From Methanobrevibacter sp. V74 (GTDB lineage: Archaea > Methanobacteriota > Methanobacteria > Methanobacteriales > Methanobacteriaceae), in the NCBI RefSeq assembly GCF_963082495.1, contig NZ_CAUJAN010000001.1, positions 62,001 through 126,000 of the forward strand: DNA of 64,000 nucleotides, given 5' to 3'. Positions within the stretch are counted from its first letter, which is position 1. Every line of letters begins with the position of its first letter. Made by a program: the position numbers and the translations under genes. This document shows, in pieces, positions 49,507 to 58,658 of the stretch. The notes beneath the pieces were generated by a model. The model searched no databases and was not told the origin of the DNA. It saw only the letters and a list, made by a program, of their open reading frames with translations.

Positions 49507-50103
49507 ATGGATGCTGATTTAGTTGAAGAGATAGAGTTCATGATAGATTTATTGGCTAAATCAGGATTTTTTTCAGCCGATGAAATCATGGAGATACTTG
49601 AAGATCAGTTTATGGAAGAAGAAATCGATTTTTCGAATTTCAATATTTCCCTGACCGATTCATCAAATAATAACTTTTCCAAACTGGAAAATGCATTTTC
49701 AAGGCTTTCTTCTGAAAATATCGTAGCGATCCACAATTGCGGTTATGATATTGGGGAAGGAGTGGGGGATGCATTTGAATTAAATGTTCATTTGGCTAAC
49801 AACAGGTTTAAGGCCGAAGGGTTTTGCTTCTATACTTTTGAAGATGTGGAAGAGGCAATTTTTGATGAGAAATTAAGGATAACCTTCGGTGATTTTGAAA
49901 ACAATGAAATAAAGGCGCTTGAAATCGGCAAAACCGTATCCAAATATTTAAAAGATGAAGATTTCACAGTCAATTGGGATGAAACAATTAACAGCCAAAT
50001 TGAGATTAATCCTTTCAAGTGGGACAAATTATATGATGAGGATAAGGAATTTGAGATTGAAGGGGCATATGATGTTTTTACAGCTAATCAGGTGTTAGAA
50101 TGA
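49507..50103 (+). CDS. DUF6891-like protein
   Basis: 198 residues from ATG 49507, with GGGGAAGAG upstream; the frame extends to 49462 into the previous gene without support. The core IVAIHNCGYDIGEGVGDAFE, GFCFYTFEDVEEAIFDEKLR, ITFGDFENNEIKALEIGKTV and KDEDFTVNWDETINSQIEIN, PFKWDK matches the DUF6891 pattern as I recall it. Its stop overlaps the next start (ATGA). Function unknown. Confidence 0.7.
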   Translation: MDADLVEEIEFMIDLLAKSGFFSADEIMEILEDQFMEEEIDFSNFNISLTDSSNNNFSKLENAFSRLSSENIVAIHNCGYDIGEGVGDAFELNVHLANNRFKAEGFCFYTFEDVEEAIFDEKLRITFGDFENNEIKALEIGKTVSKYLKDEDFTVNWDETINSQIEINPFKWDKLYDEDKEFEIEGAYDVFTANQVLE

Positions 50104-50693
50104 ATGCACGGTCTTTAAGATTAATTCGCGATGTCATTATCAATTCAGGCAAATGGACTTCAATTGAAGTCTCTCAGGATTCAATCTACATGGAGTTCAG
50201 GGACGTTGAGTTGGGCGGTTCAAAATACAGGGATGAAATGTCTTTAACTGTTCGTTTTGCTGAAGATTCATTTTTCACAGTATTTTACAATAACATCTGG
50301 GATATAGAATTCTTATCTAAATATAATTATAAACACCGATTGCTCAGTGAAGACATATTATTTAAAGTAAAAGAAATAAGATTCATTGATTTTGAATATT
50401 TAAACACGTTTTTCTATAACTTTAAAAGCGAAAAAACAGTTTCTTCAGTTGAGGACTTCAATATCCACAACATCAGAAACGATTTTTTCATGTTGGTTGA
50501 AACTAATGAGGTTGCATTTGCTGCAGGTGGAAATCAGATGGATTTCTTCACACCATTTGAAAGGCTGGATGATTCCTCTTTAAGAGACCTTTCAAATGAC
50601 TGGATGCTTTATTTCTTAAATTATCATTTGAAAAGAAATTTGATTAAAGACCCGATGTGTGAAAATCACCCGTTGATTCATAAGAAAAAATAA
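50100..50693 (+). CDS. Protein of unknown function in the dapL operon
   Basis: 197 residues, not recognised. Mixed alpha/beta: SLRLIRDVIINSGKWTSIEV, IYMEFRDVELGG, LTVRFAEDSFFTVFYNNIWD, then IRNDFFMLVETNEVAFAAGG and a hydrophobic C-terminal helix. No signal or TM segment. ATGA overlap with the DUF6891-like gene shows translational coupling. It is the last gene before a T-rich stretch and purA. Confidence 0.7.
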   Translation: MNARSLRLIRDVIINSGKWTSIEVSQDSIYMEFRDVELGGSKYRDEMSLTVRFAEDSFFTVFYNNIWDIEFLSKYNYKHRLLSEDILFKVKEIRFIDFEYLNTFFYNFKSEKTVSSVEDFNIHNIRNDFFMLVETNEVAFAAGGNQMDFFTPFERLDDSSLRDLSNDWMLYFLNYHLKRNLIKDPMCENHPLIHKKK

Positions 50694-50823
50694 TTGTCTT
50701 TTTTGTTAAATTGTTTTGTTTTGTTATAATATTACAAAAGTTTTTTAAATAATAAAGGATATAATATTAGTGTTATGAAGATTTTTATCATCTTCAAATT
50801 ATTAATGATTAAGGAGTTATTAT

Positions 50824-51843
50824 ATGACTTGTAGTATTTTAGTTGGTGGAGCATGGGGGGATGAAGGTAAAGGAAAATGCATCACTTACCTTTGTGACAA
50901 TGATAAACCTAATATTATTGCTCGTGCAGGTGTTGGACCAAATGCAGGACACTCTGTTGAATTTAACGGAGAAAAATATGGTTTAAGGCTCACCCCATCT
51001 GGTTTTGTACATACAGATGCTAAACTTATGATTGGTGCTGGAGTTTTAGTTAATCCTGATGTATTATATGATGAATTTGAAAACTTGAAAAAGTATGGTG
51101 TTGAAGAAAGGATGTGTATAGACCCTCGATGTGCAATCATTACCGAAGATCACATGAACAGGGATAAGTCATCTAAACATTTATCTAAAAAAATTGGAAG
51201 CACTGGTTCAGGTTGCGGGCCTGCAAACTCAGATAGGGTTCTAAGAACAATTGGCCTTGCCCGTGAAGTTCCGGAACTTGAAGAATACATTACTGATGTG
51301 TCTCTTGAAATAAATGAAGCTATTGACAATGGTGAAGAGGTATTTATCGAAGGTTCACAGGGTTTCGCTCTATCCCTTTACTATGGAACCTATCCATTTG
51401 TAACCAGTAAAGATACTACAGCATCCACATTTGCCGCTGATGTCGGTGTTGGACCAACTAAAGTGGATGAGGTCATTGACGTATTTAAAGCCTATATTTC
51501 CCGTGTTGGAGAAGGACCATTCCCAACCGAAATGACTCAAAAAGAGGCAGAAAGTAAAGGTTTGGAGGAATACGGTGTTGTAACTGGAAGACGTAGGAGA
51601 ATTGGTTACTTTGATATGGAGCTTGCAAAGGAATCTTGCAGAATCAACGGTGCAACTCAAATCGCTTTAACTTGTGTTGACAGATTATTTGACTGTGCTC
51701 GTGTACAGGATTACGGCGAATTGTCCGCTGAAACCAAAGCTTTCATTGAAGATATACAAACTGAAACTGGTGTGCCGGTAACTATCATTTCTACTGGGCC
51801 TGATTTAAAAGACACAATTGATTTAAGAAAAGAATTATTATAA
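50824..51843 (+). CDS. purA: Adenylosuccinate synthetase
   Basis: Makes adenylosuccinate from IMP, aspartate and GTP. 339 residues, the short archaeal form. [19 protein letters not shown] (GTP loop), [57 protein letters not shown] and [15 protein letters not shown] are family motifs. AAGGAGTTATT precedes the ATG; GATATAATATTA near 50758 may be its promoter. Confidence 0.95.
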   Translation: MTCSILVGGAWGDEGKGKCITYLCDNDKPNIIARAGVGPNAGHSVEFNGEKYGLRLTPSGFVHTDAKLMIGAGVLVNPDVLYDEFENLKKYGVEERMCIDPRCAIITEDHMNRDKSSKHLSKKIGSTGSGCGPANSDRVLRTIGLAREVPELEEYITDVSLEINEAIDNGEEVFIEGSQGFALSLYYGTYPFVTSKDTTASTFAADVGVGPTKVDEVIDVFKAYISRVGEGPFPTEMTQKEAESKGLEEYGVVTGRRRRIGYFDMELAKESCRINGATQIALTCVDRLFDCARVQDYGELSAETKAFIEDIQTETGVPVTIISTGPDLKDTIDLRKELL

Positions 51844-52010
51844 TTCTTTTTTCCACTATTTTTCATTGATTCATGATTATTTGTGAAGATAAGATTATCT
51901 TTTACAAGTCAAACGATTAATTATTGAATAGGCTAATTTTTTAGGAAGAGTCTTATCTTTTCAAGATTCAACAAGAATTCAAAATAATAATCATAGATGT
52001 GATATTATTT

Positions 52011-52220
52011 ATTATGAAGAGTTTCGCCTTCGTATCTGATTATTTAAAATAATTAAGTGAAATTCTAGACAGTACCAAAAACATCAAATAAAGTAGAAAA
52101 TTACTACAGACAAATCAATCCAGAATAAATAAAAATTATACAAAACTAAAAATGGATTTTTGACATTTTTAGACTATTAAATGAAAAATTGGTCTTAAAA
52201 ACACATAAAAAATCAAATAA
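52011..52220 (+). pseudogene. Transposase 3' remnant upstream of the hsd locus
   Basis: Translation of 52015-52075 gives KSFAFVSDYLK and LSEILDST, and 52080-52220 in another frame gives KTSNKVENYYRQINPE then, after stops, KWIFDIFRLLNEKL. The TSNKVENYYRQ stretch resembles the DDE Glu region TSNKIENAF of the ISM1-like transposase. Stops and a frameshift show it is dead. The rest of the 51844-52359 gap holds no recognisable gene. Confidence 0.55.
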
Positions 52221-52307
52221 TTCTATAAAATTTTACAGACTCTTTATTTGAAAAATTAGCTAATATTAATTAATTTAATATAAATATTAGTTGTTATAAA
52301 ATTATTA

Positions 52308-52329
52308 TTAAAAACAATATTGTTTTTAA
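52308..52329. promoter_or_regulatory. 22-bp perfect palindrome before hsdR
   Basis: TTAAAAACAATATTGTTTTTAA is a perfect palindrome lying 30 bases before the hsdR start and 10-30 bases after TTATAAAAT (about 52294-52302), a possible TATA element. It would cover the transcription start, an operator-like position. No regulator gene is seen nearby. Confidence 0.45.
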
Positions 52330-52359
52330 CTTGTAATATTAAATGGAGCTGGTTATATT

Positions 52360-55300
52360 TTGTATAATGAAAATTCCTACGAACAATCAATAATTGAATT
52401 GTTTCAGAATTTAGGATATAATCATTATTATGGTCCAGATATTGAAAGAGATTATACTACTCCTTTATTCAAATCAGATTTGGAAAATTTATATGATATT
52501 AATTTTTCATTAGATGAAGAAGCTGTTGATAAAGCTATTGAAGCTATTCAAGATTTTGGTATTGGATCTTTAGAAGAGAAAAACAATAAATTTATGAATT
52601 TTCTTCAAAATGGTATAAATGTAAATTATTGGAAAAATAATAAAGAAGAGTCTACTCATGTTAAACTTATTAATTTTGATAATTTAGATTCTAATTTATT
52701 TACAATAATCAATCAATGGACTGTTGTTGATAATGAAACTAAAATTCCAGATGTTGTTGTATTTATTAATGGGATTCCTTTAGTAGTTTGTGAGTTAAAA
52801 TCACCTTCTCGTGATGATACTGATACTTCAGAAGCATATACTCAATTAAAAAAATACATGAAAGTAATTCCAAATTTATTTAATTATAATGCTTTTTGTG
52901 TAATGAGTGATTTATCAATATCAAAAGCAGGAACAATAACTGCAAATGAAGACAGATTTATGGAATGGAAAACAACAGATGGAAGTTATGAAACAACACA
53001 ATGGGCAGATTTCACGACTTTTTTTGAAGGGATATTTGAAAAAAATAGATTCATTGATATTTTAAAGAATTTTATTACATTTTCAAATGATTCAACTAAA
53101 AAAATTAAGATTTTAGGTGCTTATCATCAATATTTTGCTGTTAATAAAGCGGTGGAATCTACTATTAAAGCTATTGGAAGTAATCATAAAGCAGGTGTAT
53201 TTTGGCATACTCAAGGAAGTGGAAAAAGCTTATCGATGATATTTTATGTAAATAAACTCCAACAAAGACTTGAAAGCCCCACTTTTGTTGTAATAACTGA
53301 CCGTAATGACTTAGATGATCAATTATTTTTACAATTTAGTAAATGTAGTGACTTTTTAAGACAAACTCCAAAACAAGCATCAAGTATGAAAGATTTAAAA
53401 GCATTGCTAAAAGACAGACAAGCTAATGGCATATTTTTCACAACAATGCAAAAATTTGATGATTATGATGAATCTTTAACTGAGAGGGATGATGTCATAG
53501 TAATTTCTGATGAAGCACACCGTAGCCAATATGGTTTTGAAGAAAGAGTAAATCCTAAAACTGGTGAAATGATAATTGGCGCTGCAAGAAGAATCCGTAA
53601 TGCTCTTCCAAATGCAACATATATCGGTTTTACAGGCACACCTATATCAAAAGCTGATAAAAGCACTAGGGAAGTATTTGGAAATTACATTGATATTTAT
53701 GACATGACTCAATCAGTTGAGGATGGTGCAACAGTACCGATAAGTTATGAAAGCCGTATTGCTGAGGTTAAATTAGATGAAACCATATTGCAAAAAATCG
53801 ATGATAAATATTGGGAGCTACGTGAACAAGCTGAAGAGTATAATATTGAGCGAAGTAAACGTGAATTAAGTAAAATGGAATCGTTACTTGGAGCTCCTGA
53901 AATAATTGAGGATATTTGTCAGGATATTGTACAACACTATGAAAATAATCGAGCTATTGAATTAACAGGTAAAGCAATGATTGTTGCATATTCAAGAGCA
54001 ATTGCAATAAAAATGTATAAAAAAATATTAGAGTTACGTCCAGATTGGGAGGAAAAAGTAAAAGTAGTGGTTAGTGATTATAATAAAGATCCTGAAGAAT
54101 GGTATAATATCATTGGAGGTAAATCTTATAGAAAAGAACTTGAAAACAAATTTAAAGATGATGAAGATCCAATGAAAATAGCTATTGTAGTAGATAAATG
54201 GTTAACTGGATTTGATGTTCCGTCACTTGCGACAATGTATGTCTACAAACCAATGAAAGGTCACAATTTAATGCAAGCAATTGCTCGTGTTAATAGGGTA
54301 TTTAAAGGGAAAGAAGGTGGACTTGTCGTTGATTACATTGGAATAGCATCTGAACTTAAAAAAGCCATGAGTGAATATACTGAAAGGGATAATAAAAATT
54401 ATGGGGATATGGATGTTGATAAAATTGCTTATCCAAAGTTCCAAGAAAAATTAGAAATTTGTCAGGATTTGTTCCATGGTTTTGACTACTCTAACTTCTT
54501 TGGTGAAAGTAATTTAAAGAGATCACAAGTTATTTCTGAGGGAGTAAATTTCATGGAAGATTTATCTCGTGGGGAAACTAAAGATTCATTTTTAAAAGAA
54601 GCATTGATTCTTAAAAAATGGTTATCTTTGTGTAGAAGTAGGGCAAATGAAAAAGAAAGATTTGAAGTTGCATTTTTTGAAGCAGTTAGGACTGTAATTG
54701 TTAAAGTATCTTCTGATAATAAATTATCCTTTAATCAAATCAACAAACAAATTACTGAATTACTTAATCAGTCTATTAAAAGTACTGGAGTAATTAATGT
54801 AATTAATGTTAGTGATGAAGTATCCTTATTTGATTCTGAATTTTTAGATAAAGTACGTGCAATGGAATCATCAAATTTAATAATTTCTCTTTTAGAAAAA
54901 CTACTTAATGACCAAGTTAGTGGTTATAAAACTACAAATATTGTAAAATCAGAGGAATTTTCTGAATTGCTAAAACAAACTATGAACAATTATATTAATG
55001 GTCATATAACAAATGACGAAGTCATTGAAGAGTTGATTAATATTGCAAAACTTTTACATGACGCACATTTAGAGGGAGAGAAATTAGGGTTAACTGAAGA
55101 GGAATTAGCTTTTTATAATGCTATTGCTTTGCCAAAGAACATTCATCAATTTTATGATGATGAAACATTAGTTAAAATTACTCAAGAATTGACTGAGTCT
55201 TTAAGAAATAATCGGACAATTGACTGGCAGAAAAAAGAATCCGCAAGAGCGAATATGAGAAGAACAGTAAAAAGATTACTTAAAAAATATGATTATCCTC

Positions 55301-55371
55301 CAGAGGATATGAATTTTGCTTTAGAAAAAGTTATAGCACAATGTGAATTATGGGTTGATGGAACAGCATAG
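52360..55371 (+). CDS. hsdR: Type I restriction enzyme R subunit (HsdR)
   Basis: 1003 residues. Nuclease domain: KIPDVVVFINGIPLVVCELK (about 127-146, D and ExK of the PD-(D/E)xK site). Motor: HTQGSGKSLSMIFY (Walker A, about 283-296), ISDEAHRSQYG (DEAH, about 381-391), TYIGFTGTPI, then VDKWLTGFDVPSLATMYVYK and QAIARVNRVFKGKEGGLVVD of the second RecA fold; a helical C-terminal domain follows. It starts with TTG at 52360 (GGAGCTGG upstream). First gene of hsdR-hsdM-x-hsdS-hsdS. Confidence 0.94.
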   Translation: MYNENSYEQSIIELFQNLGYNHYYGPDIERDYTTPLFKSDLENLYDINFSLDEEAVDKAIEAIQDFGIGSLEEKNNKFMNFLQNGINVNYWKNNKEESTHVKLINFDNLDSNLFTIINQWTVVDNETKIPDVVVFINGIPLVVCELKSPSRDDTDTSEAYTQLKKYMKVIPNLFNYNAFCVMSDLSISKAGTITANEDRFMEWKTTDGSYETTQWADFTTFFEGIFEKNRFIDILKNFITFSNDSTKKIKILGAYHQYFAVNKAVESTIKAIGSNHKAGVFWHTQGSGKSLSMIFYVNKLQQRLESPTFVVITDRNDLDDQLFLQFSKCSDFLRQTPKQASSMKDLKALLKDRQANGIFFTTMQKFDDYDESLTERDDVIVISDEAHRSQYGFEERVNPKTGEMIIGAARRIRNALPNATYIGFTGTPISKADKSTREVFGNYIDIYDMTQSVEDGATVPISYESRIAEVKLDETILQKIDDKYWELREQAEEYNIERSKRELSKMESLLGAPEIIEDICQDIVQHYENNRAIELTGKAMIVAYSRAIAIKMYKKILELRPDWEEKVKVVVSDYNKDPEEWYNIIGGKSYRKELENKFKDDEDPMKIAIVVDKWLTGFDVPSLATMYVYKPMKGHNLMQAIARVNRVFKGKEGGLVVDYIGIASELKKAMSEYTERDNKNYGDMDVDKIAYPKFQEKLEICQDLFHGFDYSNFFGESNLKRSQVISEGVNFMEDLSRGETKDSFLKEALILKKWLSLCRSRANEKERFEVAFFEAVRTVIVKVSSDNKLSFNQINKQITELLNQSIKSTGVINVINVSDEVSLFDSEFLDKVRAMESSNLIISLLEKLLNDQVSGYKTTNIVKSEEFSELLKQTMNNYINGHITNDEVIEELINIAKLLHDAHLEGEKLGLTEEELAFYNAIALPKNIHQFYDDETLVKITQELTESLRNNRTIDWQKKESARANMRRTVKRLLKKYDYPPEDMNFALEKVIAQCELWVDGTA

Positions 55372-55379
55372 GTGATTAA

Positions 55380-56879
55380 ATGGTAGAAAATAGTAGTGAA
55401 ATAGGATTTGAAAAACAAATTTGGGATGCAGCAGATGAACTTAGAGGTTCAATGGATGCTGCTGAATACAAACATGTAGTATTAGGTTTAATTTTTTTAA
55501 AATATTTATCTGATAAATTTGAAGAAAAATATCAAGAACTTGTCGATGAAGGGAAAGGATTCGAGGAAGACATTGATGAATATACTTCAGAAAACATATT
55601 TTTTGTTCCATCTGAAGCAAGATGGGAAGAAATTGCTAAAAAAGCAAACACGGAAGAAAATGGCCTTACAATAGATAATGCAATGAAAGCTATTGAAGAT
55701 AATAACAAATCTCTTAAAGGAATTTTACCTAAAAACTTTTCAAGACCTGAATTAGATAAAAAGAAATTAGGTGCGGTCATTGATATATTCACTAATGTGC
55801 AGATGTCTGATAAAGGAGATAAAAAAGATATTTTAGGACGTACTTATGAATATTGTTTAAGTATGTTTGCAGAAACTGAAGGTAAAAAGGCAGGAGAATT
55901 TTACACACCAGCATGTGTTGTAAAAACATTAGTATCAGTTTTAAAGCCGTATGATGGAAGGGTTTATGATCCATGCTGTGGTTCTGGAGGAATGTTTGTC
56001 CAATCCAAAAATTTCATTGAAAATCACAGCGGAAATATTAAAAAAATCTCTATATATGGACAAGAATCAAATCCTACTACTTGGAAAATGGCAAGAATGA
56101 ATTTGGCAATACGAGGATTAGAAGCAGACCTTGGAGGACATCAAGAAGATACATTTCTCAATGATTTACATAAAACATTAAAAGCAGATTTTGTAATGGC
56201 GAATCCACCATTCAATCTTAAAAAATGGGGACAAGAACAATTACAAGATGATTTAAGGTGGAAATATGGAATTCCACCAAAAGGAAATGCAAATTTTGCA
56301 TGGATGCAACACATGATTCATCATTTATCTCCAAGAGGAAAAATAGGTCTTGTTTTAGCTAATGGTTCACTTTCTTCTACAAATTCTGGTGAAGGGAAAA
56401 TTAGACAATCTATTGTTGAAGATGATTTGGTAGAAGGTATTGTTGCATTACCAACACAATTGTTCTATACTACAGGAATACCAGTATGCTTATGGTTTTT
56501 AAATAGGGATAAGAAACAAAAAGGTAAAACATTGTTTATTGATGCACGGGAAATGGGAACAATGGTTTCACGCAAATTACGTGAATTAACTGAGGAGGAT
56601 ATTGAATTAATTGCTGATACATTTACTAAATTTGAAGAAGGAACTTTAGAAGATGAGAAGGGGTTCTGTAAAGTAAGTGATTTAGATGAAATTAAAAAAC
56701 ATGACTTTATTTTAACTCCCGGTCGTTATGTTGGATTTAAGCCTGAGGAAGATGATGGAATCCCATTTGAAGAAAAGATGAAAACATTAACTGAGGAATT
56801 GGATGAACTGTTTAAAGAATCCAATGAACTTGAAGAAAAAATTAGGAAAAGTTTAGGGGAAATTGGGTTTGAGTTCTAG
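55380..56879 (+). CDS. hsdM: Type I restriction-modification methylase subunit (HsdM)
   Basis: 499 residues, N6-adenine methyltransferase. N-terminal helical domain (FEKQIWDAADELRGSMDAAE, HVVLGLIFLKYLSDKFEEKY), SAM motif GRVYDPCCGSGGMFVQS (about 190-206), catalytic FVMANPPFNL (about 271-280), KGNANFAWMQHMIHHLSPRG and GRYVGFKPEEDDGIPFEEKM, with a C-terminal coiled-coil. GGTGATTAA precedes the ATG, 8 bases after hsdR. Its end overlaps the start of the next gene. Confidence 0.95.
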   Translation: MVENSSEIGFEKQIWDAADELRGSMDAAEYKHVVLGLIFLKYLSDKFEEKYQELVDEGKGFEEDIDEYTSENIFFVPSEARWEEIAKKANTEENGLTIDNAMKAIEDNNKSLKGILPKNFSRPELDKKKLGAVIDIFTNVQMSDKGDKKDILGRTYEYCLSMFAETEGKKAGEFYTPACVVKTLVSVLKPYDGRVYDPCCGSGGMFVQSKNFIENHSGNIKKISIYGQESNPTTWKMARMNLAIRGLEADLGGHQEDTFLNDLHKTLKADFVMANPPFNLKKWGQEQLQDDLRWKYGIPPKGNANFAWMQHMIHHLSPRGKIGLVLANGSLSSTNSGEGKIRQSIVEDDLVEGIVALPTQLFYTTGIPVCLWFLNRDKKQKGKTLFIDAREMGTMVSRKLRELTEEDIELIADTFTKFEEGTLEDEKGFCKVSDLDEIKKHDFILTPGRYVGFKPEEDDGIPFEEKMKTLTEELDELFKESNELEEKIRKSLGEIGFEF

Positions 56880-57360
56880 AGAATATTCTAAAGAAAAAAC
56901 AATTGATATTATTAATGAAGTATTAAATCAATTCATGGAAAATGATATTATTCTTTTAGATATAGGGGCTAATGAAAGAACAATATCTCATAAGATTGCA
57001 TGTTATTTAGATAAGAAGTTTGAAAATTTGGATGTTGATTGTGAGTACAATCGTGATATAAATAATATTAAAAATATATCTGGAATTTGTAATAACTTCA
57101 ATCATGTTCTTCCAGACATTATTGTTCATAAAAGACTTGAGGATTTTAATCATTTAGTTATTGAAATTAAAAAAGATGCTTCAGAATATGATAAAAAAAG
57201 AGATATTCAAAAGTTAAATTGTTTAAAAAAGAAATTTAATTACAATTTTGCTTTATTTATTTCTTTTGATGCAGAAAAACAAAATCCAGAAATTACATGG
57301 GATTTTGATAGGGAATTTGATGAATTACTTGATATTAATTGTTTTGATGATGAATTATAA
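56869..57360 (+). CDS. PD-(D/E)xK nuclease-like protein inserted in the hsd operon
   Basis: 163 residues, starting with TTG 56869 (GGGGA at 56856-56860; an earlier TTG at 56863 is too close), overlapping the end of hsdM by 11 bases. LPDIIVHKRLEDFNHLVIEI continuing KKDA fits the D...(D/E)xK core of restriction-endonuclease-like folds (Asp near 85, Glu-Ile-Lys near 102-104). Other parts: NERTISHKIACYLDKKFENL, FNYNFALFISFDAE. It sits between hsdM and hsdS, where such a gene is not standard. Whether it cuts DNA or only has the fold is not known. Confidence 0.7.
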   Translation: MSSREYSKEKTIDIINEVLNQFMENDIILLDIGANERTISHKIACYLDKKFENLDVDCEYNRDINNIKNISGICNNFNHVLPDIIVHKRLEDFNHLVIEIKKDASEYDKKRDIQKLNCLKKKFNYNFALFISFDAEKQNPEITWDFDREFDELLDINCFDDEL

Positions 57361-57374
57361 AAAATAAATGATGT

Positions 57375-57391
57375 GATAAATTTGAGTTTAG
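57375..57391 (+). repeat. hsdS start repeat, copy 1
   Basis: GATAAATTTGAGTTTAG, spanning the TTG start of hsdS1. An identical 17-base copy in inverted orientation is at the start of the third hsdS (62255-62271), and a 15-base copy (TAAATTTGAGTTTAG) begins hsdS2. Candidate inversion or exchange site. Confidence 0.5.
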
Positions 57392-58614
57392 AGTTTAATG
57401 AAGATACTTTAATTGATTTATGCGAATTAGTAACAGATGGTTCCCACCATAGTCCACCTTCACAAGTAAAAGGTTATTATATGGCCTCTGTTAAAGATAT
57501 GGGAACATATAAATTTAATTATTCTGATTGTAGAAAAATATCTGAAGAGGATTATAATAAATTAGTTAAATCTGGATGTTCTCCTAAAAATGATGATATT
57601 TTAATTGCAAAAGATGGATCGCCTTTATCAAATATTTTTATTTACAAAGAAGAATATCCTATGGTTCTTTTATCGTCTATAGCAATCATAAGGGCAAATA
57701 AAAACAAGATACTGCCAGAATTTTTAAAATATTATTTAGAAAATCATTCTATTAAAAGATATATTCAAACTACTTATACATCAGGATCAGTTATTCCAAG
57801 AATTATTCTTAAAGATTTTAAAAAATTTCCAATAATTTATCCTAATATGGAGAATCAAAAGAAAATAATTGGAATTCTAAGAACTATTGATAAAAAAATT
57901 GCTATAAATGAAGAAATAAACAAAAATTTTGAAAAAACTTTGAGTGAAATATTTAAAAGTTGGTTTATTAATTTTGAAATTTATGATAATACTGTTGGAA
58001 TGAAAATTGATGAAAATTTTGGTGAAATTCCTAAAATATGGACAGTTGAAATGCTAGATGAATATGTTGATTTTGTATCTGGTATTGAACCTGGAAGTAA
58101 AAATTATCACGAAGAAAAAGAAGATAATTGCATACCATTTATACGTGTAGGGAATTTAGGATCAAGAGATAATATGGTGTATATAGATAAAAATCTTTCA
58201 AAAAATAAAATTTTAGAACCAACAGATATTGTTTTATCTTTAGATGCAACAATAGGAATTGTTAAAATAGGATTGAAGGGTGCATATTCCACAGGTATGA
58301 GGAAACTTGTAATAAAAAATGATAATATAACTAAAGTATTTTTATATTGTCTTGTAAAATCAAAAAGAATTCAAAATATTATTGAAACTTTTGCTACTGG
58401 AACAACTATATTACATGCTGGAAAATCAATAACTCATATGGATTTTGTTTTACCGGATGCTAAAACAATGAAAAAATTTAACAAAATTGGAGAACCAATT
58501 TTCTTAAAAATATTAAAAAATAAAAAAGAAATAACAAAATTAATAAATCTTAGAAATTTACTATTGCCTAAACTAATGTCTGGAGAAATAGATGTGTCTA
58601 GTATAGAATTATAA
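57382..58614 (+). CDS. hsdS: Type I specificity subunit HsdS, copy 1 (expressed position)
   Basis: About 410 residues; TTG at 57382 (MSLEFNEDTLIDLCEL) with GATGTGAT just upstream; GTG 57373 overlaps that site. Two target-recognition domains, each ending in a coiled coil: TRD1 (ITDG-type start LVTDGSHHSPPS, about 10-150) then KKIIGILRTIDKKIAINEEI NKNF; TRD2 (GEIPKIWTVEMLDEYVDFVS, about 215-360) then KEITKLINLRNLLLPKLMSG. Determines the DNA sequence recognised by HsdM/HsdR. It is the only hsdS here with a clear ribosome binding site. Confidence 0.9.
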   Translation: MSLEFNEDTLIDLCELVTDGSHHSPPSQVKGYYMASVKDMGTYKFNYSDCRKISEEDYNKLVKSGCSPKNDDILIAKDGSPLSNIFIYKEEYPMVLLSSIAIIRANKNKILPEFLKYYLENHSIKRYIQTTYTSGSVIPRIILKDFKKFPIIYPNMENQKKIIGILRTIDKKIAINEEINKNFEKTLSEIFKSWFINFEIYDNTVGMKIDENFGEIPKIWTVEMLDEYVDFVSGIEPGSKNYHEEKEDNCIPFIRVGNLGSRDNMVYIDKNLSKNKILEPTDIVLSLDATIGIVKIGLKGAYSTGMRKLVIKNDNITKVFLYCLVKSKRIQNIIETFATGTTILHAGKSITHMDFVLPDAKTMKKFNKIGEPIFLKILKNKKEITKLINLRNLLLPKLMSGEIDVSSIEL

Positions 58615-58643
58615 TTAGTAAAGAATATTCTGAATTAATATTC

Positions 58644-58658
58644 TAAATTTGAGTTTAG
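58644..58658 (+). repeat. hsdS start repeat, copy 2, with adjacent hairpin
   Basis: TAAATTTGAGTTTAG at the TTG start of hsdS2, direct to copy 1 and inverted to copy 3. Directly before it AGAATATT (58622-58629) and AATATTCT (58637-58644) form a perfect 8-bp hairpin. There is no ribosome binding site in front of this start. Confidence 0.5.

Noticed and set aside
58107-58292. 61-codon antisense frame in hsdS1
   Set aside because: Shadow of hsdS1 with no family resemblance or binding site.
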